NCBI GenBank assembly: GCA_902762785.1
Contig: CACWPL010000003.1
Span: 49,142-113,141 of the forward strand
DNA from: an uncultured Ruminococcus sp.
GTDB lineage: Bacteria > Bacillota > Clostridia > Oscillospirales > Ruminococcaceae
Length of the DNA stretch: 64,000 nt
Direction: 5' to 3'
Part shown: in pieces, positions 60,928 through 64,000 of the stretch
How positions within the stretch are numbered: the stretch's first letter is position 1
Layout of the letters: each line of letters begins with the position of its first letter
Position numbers and translations under genes: made by a program
Notes under the pieces: generated by a model
Told to the model about the DNA's origin: nothing
What the model saw: the letters and a program-made list of their open reading frames with translations, nothing else
The model's database searches: none

Positions 60928-63381
60928 TCAGATGCGGACGAGTGCGGAAGAGCCGTCCGTCACAGGACGGTACTGCTGCACCTCGCCGCGGCGCTTGACG
61001 GTGATGACGCCGTCGTTCTCCGAGTCGATCGGGAGGGGATCCCCTGCGGACAGGTAGACGAGCCTGCCGACCCGAACAGCGTCGATCGTATCAGAGAGAC
61101 GGCTGCGCCACTTCGCGGGGAGATCGTCGAAGCGCTTCCGCTCCAGGATGCTCGCCGCAGGGGCGGGGACGGCAGGCGCTGACTGCTTCGCGGCCGGCGC
61201 CAGCGTGCCCGCAGGCTCCTGCTTCTCGTTGACGATCGCGACGAGGATGTCCAGCGCCTCGCGTCGGGTGAGAGCGCGGGTGTCGCGGTACGGGAGCGAG
61301 AGCTTGTGGATGCTCTCGTGCTCGATGCAGCGAGCGAGACGGCCGTGATCCGCATGTACCTGCGTCGGTGCGACCCGCAGCGTGAAGGGCGTGCTCGCGG
61401 CGCCCTTGATGCTCAGGGTCGTCACGGCACGGTAGGCGTCCATGTGGCAGAGCGACTGCGTGAGCTCCGGGGCATCCATCCTTGTCGCCGCCATGGCGGC
61501 GTCTCTCGTGGAGAGGCGGAAGGCGCTGAAGTTCGCGCTGTTCGACTCGAGCGCATCTCGGACCTCCTGCGTGAGCTGGCCGCAGTGCTGGTGGGCGAGC
61601 ACCAGGCCGATGCCGAACTTGCGCGCCTCGGCGAGCATCCGCGGCAGCGGCTCGGTCTGGAAGAGGTGCGCCTCGTCGATGAAGATGAGGTGCGTGCGGG
61701 AGCGGTCCCTGCGCTGGAGGACGGCGTCCCAGAGCTGCATCAGCAGGATGGTGCCGGCCATGCGCGCAGCGCTCGTGCCGATGCTGGGCGCGCCGAGGTC
61801 GATCAGCGTCACACAGTCGGTATCTATGGAATCGTCAAGATCCAAGGCGTTCACGCCGGCGCCGATCGTCTCGCGGAGCTGCTCGACCGAGGTCAGCCGC
61901 TGGAACTTGCAGACCAGCCAGCTCAGCAGCTCGCCGAGGTCGTTCGACTTGTTGTTGACGTACTCGGTGTTGATGGCCTGCGCGGTGTCGGGGTCGATGG
62001 GGAGGAGCGCCTGCGCGGTCTTCTTCATGATGTCCGGGCTGCTGCATAGAGCGATGATGCTCTCGAAGTTCGCGCGGCGTCCGAACAGGCCGATGGCCGC
62101 CTTCGCGAAGAGCGTGAACCAGCGCTCCCAGCGCGGCCCGCAGAAGCCCTGCTTGTTCGGATCGAAGATCTCGCCGAAGAGCTCGCAGAGGTCGGCGATG
62201 CGGCGCTCCTGCTCCTGGATGCATCCGCTGCTCCAGAGCGAGATCGGGACGGGATGCGCGGCGTCTGCGATACGCACCACGCGGATCTTCTCCGCCTGCT
62301 CCGGCTTGACGCTCCGCAGGACGGCGTCGACCGTCGTCCCGTGGGGGTCGAAGAAGGTCAGTCCCATGCCGCGCTCGATCGCGCTGACGATGGACTTGGT
62401 AAGGAGGGTGGACTTGCCGGTGCCGGTCTGTCCGATGATCTGCCAGTGGCGGCAGAGGTCGGGGAGCGTGAGGCGGATCGTCCGCTCTGCGCCTGCCGTA
62501 TCCTCGGCGGTACCGATCTCGATGTGGTCAGACTTCTCGTCGTCATCATGGATGGCGGGAAGGTCCGGCACCGGCGCAGGCTTGGTCAGGAAGCCGGGCA
62601 TCTGCATGCCCTTGGCGTAGGGGTCGAGCATCATGATCCTGGCGGCCATCTCCGGGAGGATGTCTGCCGTCTCCAGCGGGCTCGTCCAATGCCTCTCGAC
62701 GTCCTGCTCGCGGACATCTCCCAGCGGGAGGATCCGTAGCCCTCGGATCGCCTCGTCGAGGACAGTCCGCAGCCGCAGGTCCGGCGCACGCTCGAGGAGG
62801 AGCTGCATCTCGAGGCGGACGGGCGTGCCGGTGTAGTCCTCGGCGGTCATCTGCGCGCGCAGGGTCTTGGCGACCTGCTTGATGATCTTTTCAAGATGCT
62901 CTGTCGGCGCACTGCCGACCGTGCAGCGGAGCACTGCCTCCTGGCCCCGCAGCGCCAGCAGCAGCTCCGAGAGCTCCGACGCATAGCAGACCGGCCAGTC
63001 CGTGGCCGTGCCGCTCGCCGTCTCGCCGGTGAACCCGACCTGACTGCTGCTCTGCGGCAGGAGGGGCAGCGCCAGGCGGTAGAGGCGGTGGCACGCCCCG
63101 TCCAGCGGCATCGGCGTGACCTGCCGTGCCTCGCCGGTCTCTGCGATCTGCTCGGCGAACCATGTCAGATCATCGCCGCTCACGGCCGCGCTCCCGAAGA
63201 GGTCGAGCGCCGTGGGAGCGCCGGGCTTCAGGTGCATCTGCCATCCCAGGTGCTCGCCCGGCGGCAGGTGGGACGCGGCCTTGACCATGCGGGTGGAGAG
63301 GCGCTCAAAGATCGCCGGCTTCTCGTTGATGATGAACTTCTCGATCGGCATTACGGTCTGCGTGTTGATAGGATACATCAT
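60928..63381 (-). CDS. HerA/TraG-like P-loop ATPase
   Basis: 817 residues from ATG 63381, seven bases after AGGAGGA. An N-terminal 300-residue domain of unknown type precedes a DUF87/TraD-like motor domain: Walker A IIGQTGTGKSTLL at about 317, Walker B LIFIDEAHLFQTE at about 563, and LVLAHQHCGQL as the sensor region. It lacks obvious transmembrane helices, so it resembles HerA-like or VirB4-like ATPases of integrative elements more than a classical coupling protein. No relaxase, VirB6 or VirD4 gene is near. It may be the remains of a conjugative element or part of a DNA-handling system with its small neighbour. Confidence 0.78.
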   Translation of the reverse strand: MMYPINTQTVMPIEKFIINEKPAIFERLSTRMVKAASHLPPGEHLGWQMHLKPGAPTALDLFGSAAVSGDDLTWFAEQIAETGEARQVTPMPLDGACHRLYRLALPLLPQSSSQVGFTGETASGTATDWPVCYASELSELLLALRGQEAVLRCTVGSAPTEHLEKIIKQVAKTLRAQMTAEDYTGTPVRLEMQLLLERAPDLRLRTVLDEAIRGLRILPLGDVREQDVERHWTSPLETADILPEMAARIMMLDPYAKGMQMPGFLTKPAPVPDLPAIHDDDEKSDHIEIGTAEDTAGAERTIRLTLPDLCRHWQIIGQTGTGKSTLLTKSIVSAIERGMGLTFFDPHGTTVDAVLRSVKPEQAEKIRVVRIADAAHPVPISLWSSGCIQEQERRIADLCELFGEIFDPNKQGFCGPRWERWFTLFAKAAIGLFGRRANFESIIALCSSPDIMKKTAQALLPIDPDTAQAINTEYVNNKSNDLGELLSWLVCKFQRLTSVEQLRETIGAGVNALDLDDSIDTDCVTLIDLGAPSIGTSAARMAGTILLMQLWDAVLQRRDRSRTHLIFIDEAHLFQTEPLPRMLAEARKFGIGLVLAHQHCGQLTQEVRDALESNSANFSAFRLSTRDAAMAATRMDAPELTQSLCHMDAYRAVTTLSIKGAASTPFTLRVAPTQVHADHGRLARCIEHESIHKLSLPYRDTRALTRREALDILVAIVNEKQEPAGTLAPAAKQSAPAVPAPAASILERKRFDDLPAKWRSRLSDTIDAVRVGRLVYLSAGDPLPIDSENDGVITVKRRGEVQQYRPVTDGSSALVRI

Positions 63382-63497
63382 AGCCATTCCTCCTAAGTAT
63401 GCATGACTCTGCTTATCACGTGCGGTCATAGATGACGCGCCGTGGGAGATGGTTCGATCCTGCGGACTACGATCTTCTTTCTTCCTCAAAAATACGA

Positions 63498-63532
63498 CAA
63501 AAAAGCCCGCCGCTCAGGGAGAGCGGCGGGCT
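63498..63532 (-). terminator. Intrinsic terminator of the surface-protein gene
   Basis: A perfect 12-bp stem (63504-63515 with 63521-63532) is followed leftward by six T residues. Confidence 0.9.
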
Positions 63533-63558
63533 GCCGGTGCAGGACCGGGCTTTTTGTG

Positions 63559-64000
63559 TCAGTCGTCCTTACGCTTGCGCGAAGTGAACGCCAGACCTGC
63601 GGCTGCGATGGATGCCATCACGAACAGGATCGGGAGCGTGCTGTCGCCGGTCTCCTTAGTGGTGGCCTTCGTGGTCGCGGTGGTGGACTTGGTGGTGGTG
63701 GTAGTAGTGGTGGTCGTAGTGGTAGCGTTGGTGGTAGAAGTGGTGGTCTCAGTAGTGGTGGTCGTCTCGGTGGTCGTGGTGGCCTCGGTGGTGGTAGCCT
63801 CCGTGGTCGTGGCCTCCGTGGTGGTCTCAGTGGTGGTCTCAGTAGTGGTCTCAGTGGTGGTCTCGGTCGTTGCGGTGTCGATATCGTCCATGGTCTCGGT
63901 GGTGGTCTCCGTGGTCGCGGTATCGGTGTCGATGAACTCGTCGGTGGTCTCCGTCGTCGTTTCGTCGGTCTCGAAGCCCTCGGTGGTCTCGGTCGTGCCA
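63559..64000 (-). CDS. Thr/Glu-rich surface protein, C-terminal part
   Basis: The gene continues past the right edge; about 146 residues are seen. They are a long Thr/Glu linker, a short Thr/Lys stretch, KETGDSTLP, a hydrophobic helix (ILFVMASIAAAGLAFTS) and a basic tail (RKRKDD). The helix plus basic tail is a sortase-type wall-sorting signal in layout, but a T-G-D motif replaces LPXTG. The linker is of the kind that joins catalytic or binding modules in ruminococcal extracellular proteins. The N-terminal domains, and so the function, are outside the window. Confidence 0.8.
   Translation of the reverse strand, partial: GTTETTEGFETDETTTETTDEFIDTDTATTETTTETMDDIDTATTETTTETTTETTTETTTEATTTEATTTEATTTTETTTTTETTTSTTNATTTTTTTTTTTKSTTATTKATTKETGDSTLPILFVMASIAAAGLAFTSRKRKDD
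63660..64000. repeat. Low-complexity Thr-codon repeat tract
   Basis: Imperfect repeats of GTGGTCTCGGTG-like units encode (TTE)n and poly-Thr. The tract could vary in length by slippage or recombination. Confidence 0.75.

Overview
The window comes from a GC-rich low-GC-phylum-type Bacillota, most likely a Ruminococcaceae/Oscillospiraceae gut or rumen bacterium. The supporting signs are an intracellular cellobiose phosphorylase (GH94), a Phe-specific T-box upstream of pheS, NifS/NifU-type Fe-S genes, strong AAGGAGG ribosome binding sites, BspA-type leucine-rich repeats, Thr/Glu-rich surface-protein linkers, and Gram-positive extended -10 promoters. The genus is inferred from gene content only; no 16S gene is present.

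0-19 kb is mostly housekeeping: a truncated MBL-fold lipoprotein, an MIF-like tautomerase, a PP2C-type phosphatase, a T-box controlled pheS-nitroreductase-membrane protein-pheT operon, a leftward group polA-rimI-ACT protein-LRR protein-tsaD-small protein, a GH25 lysozyme lipoprotein, the nifS-nifU pair, and cellobiose phosphorylase.

19-43.5 kb is a leftward cell-surface polysaccharide cluster of about 22 genes. Reading in the direction of transcription it holds two polytopic membrane proteins (one clearly GT-C-like), rfbF-rfbG-rfbH (CDP-glucose to a CDP-4-keto-3,6-dideoxyhexose), LegG/NeuC-, NeuD- and LegI/NeuB-like enzymes, an SDR, an acetolactate-synthase-like TPP enzyme, two Gfo/Idh/MocA oxidoreductases, a PtmE-like CBS-nucleotidyltransferase, GT2 and GT8 glycosyltransferases, two FkbM methyltransferases, a Wzx-like flippase, LegB and LegC, and a frameshifted COG5610-type HAD protein. 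Together they suggest a glycan containing a nonulosonic acid (legionaminic type) and probably a branched 3,6-dideoxy sugar. No CMP-nonulosonate synthetase or polymerase is recognised in the window.

43.6-46.7 kb holds three type IV pilin-like genes and a tyrosine recombinase. Two of the pilins point away from each other and begin with a perfect 77-bp inverted repeat. The repeat brackets a 1.4-kb segment that carries the recombinase gene and one consensus promoter. This is the most interesting structure in the window: a candidate invertible pilin switch.

46.8-64 kb holds an aldose 1-epimerase, a YfhO-like membrane protein followed by thrB, a 1924-residue DUF4011/SF1 helicase of the kind seen in anti-phage systems (its nuclease-like domain looks degenerate), an EAL-domain c-di-GMP phosphodiesterase, a HerA/TraG-like ATPase with a small partner, and the C-terminal end of a Thr-rich surface protein that runs off the right edge.
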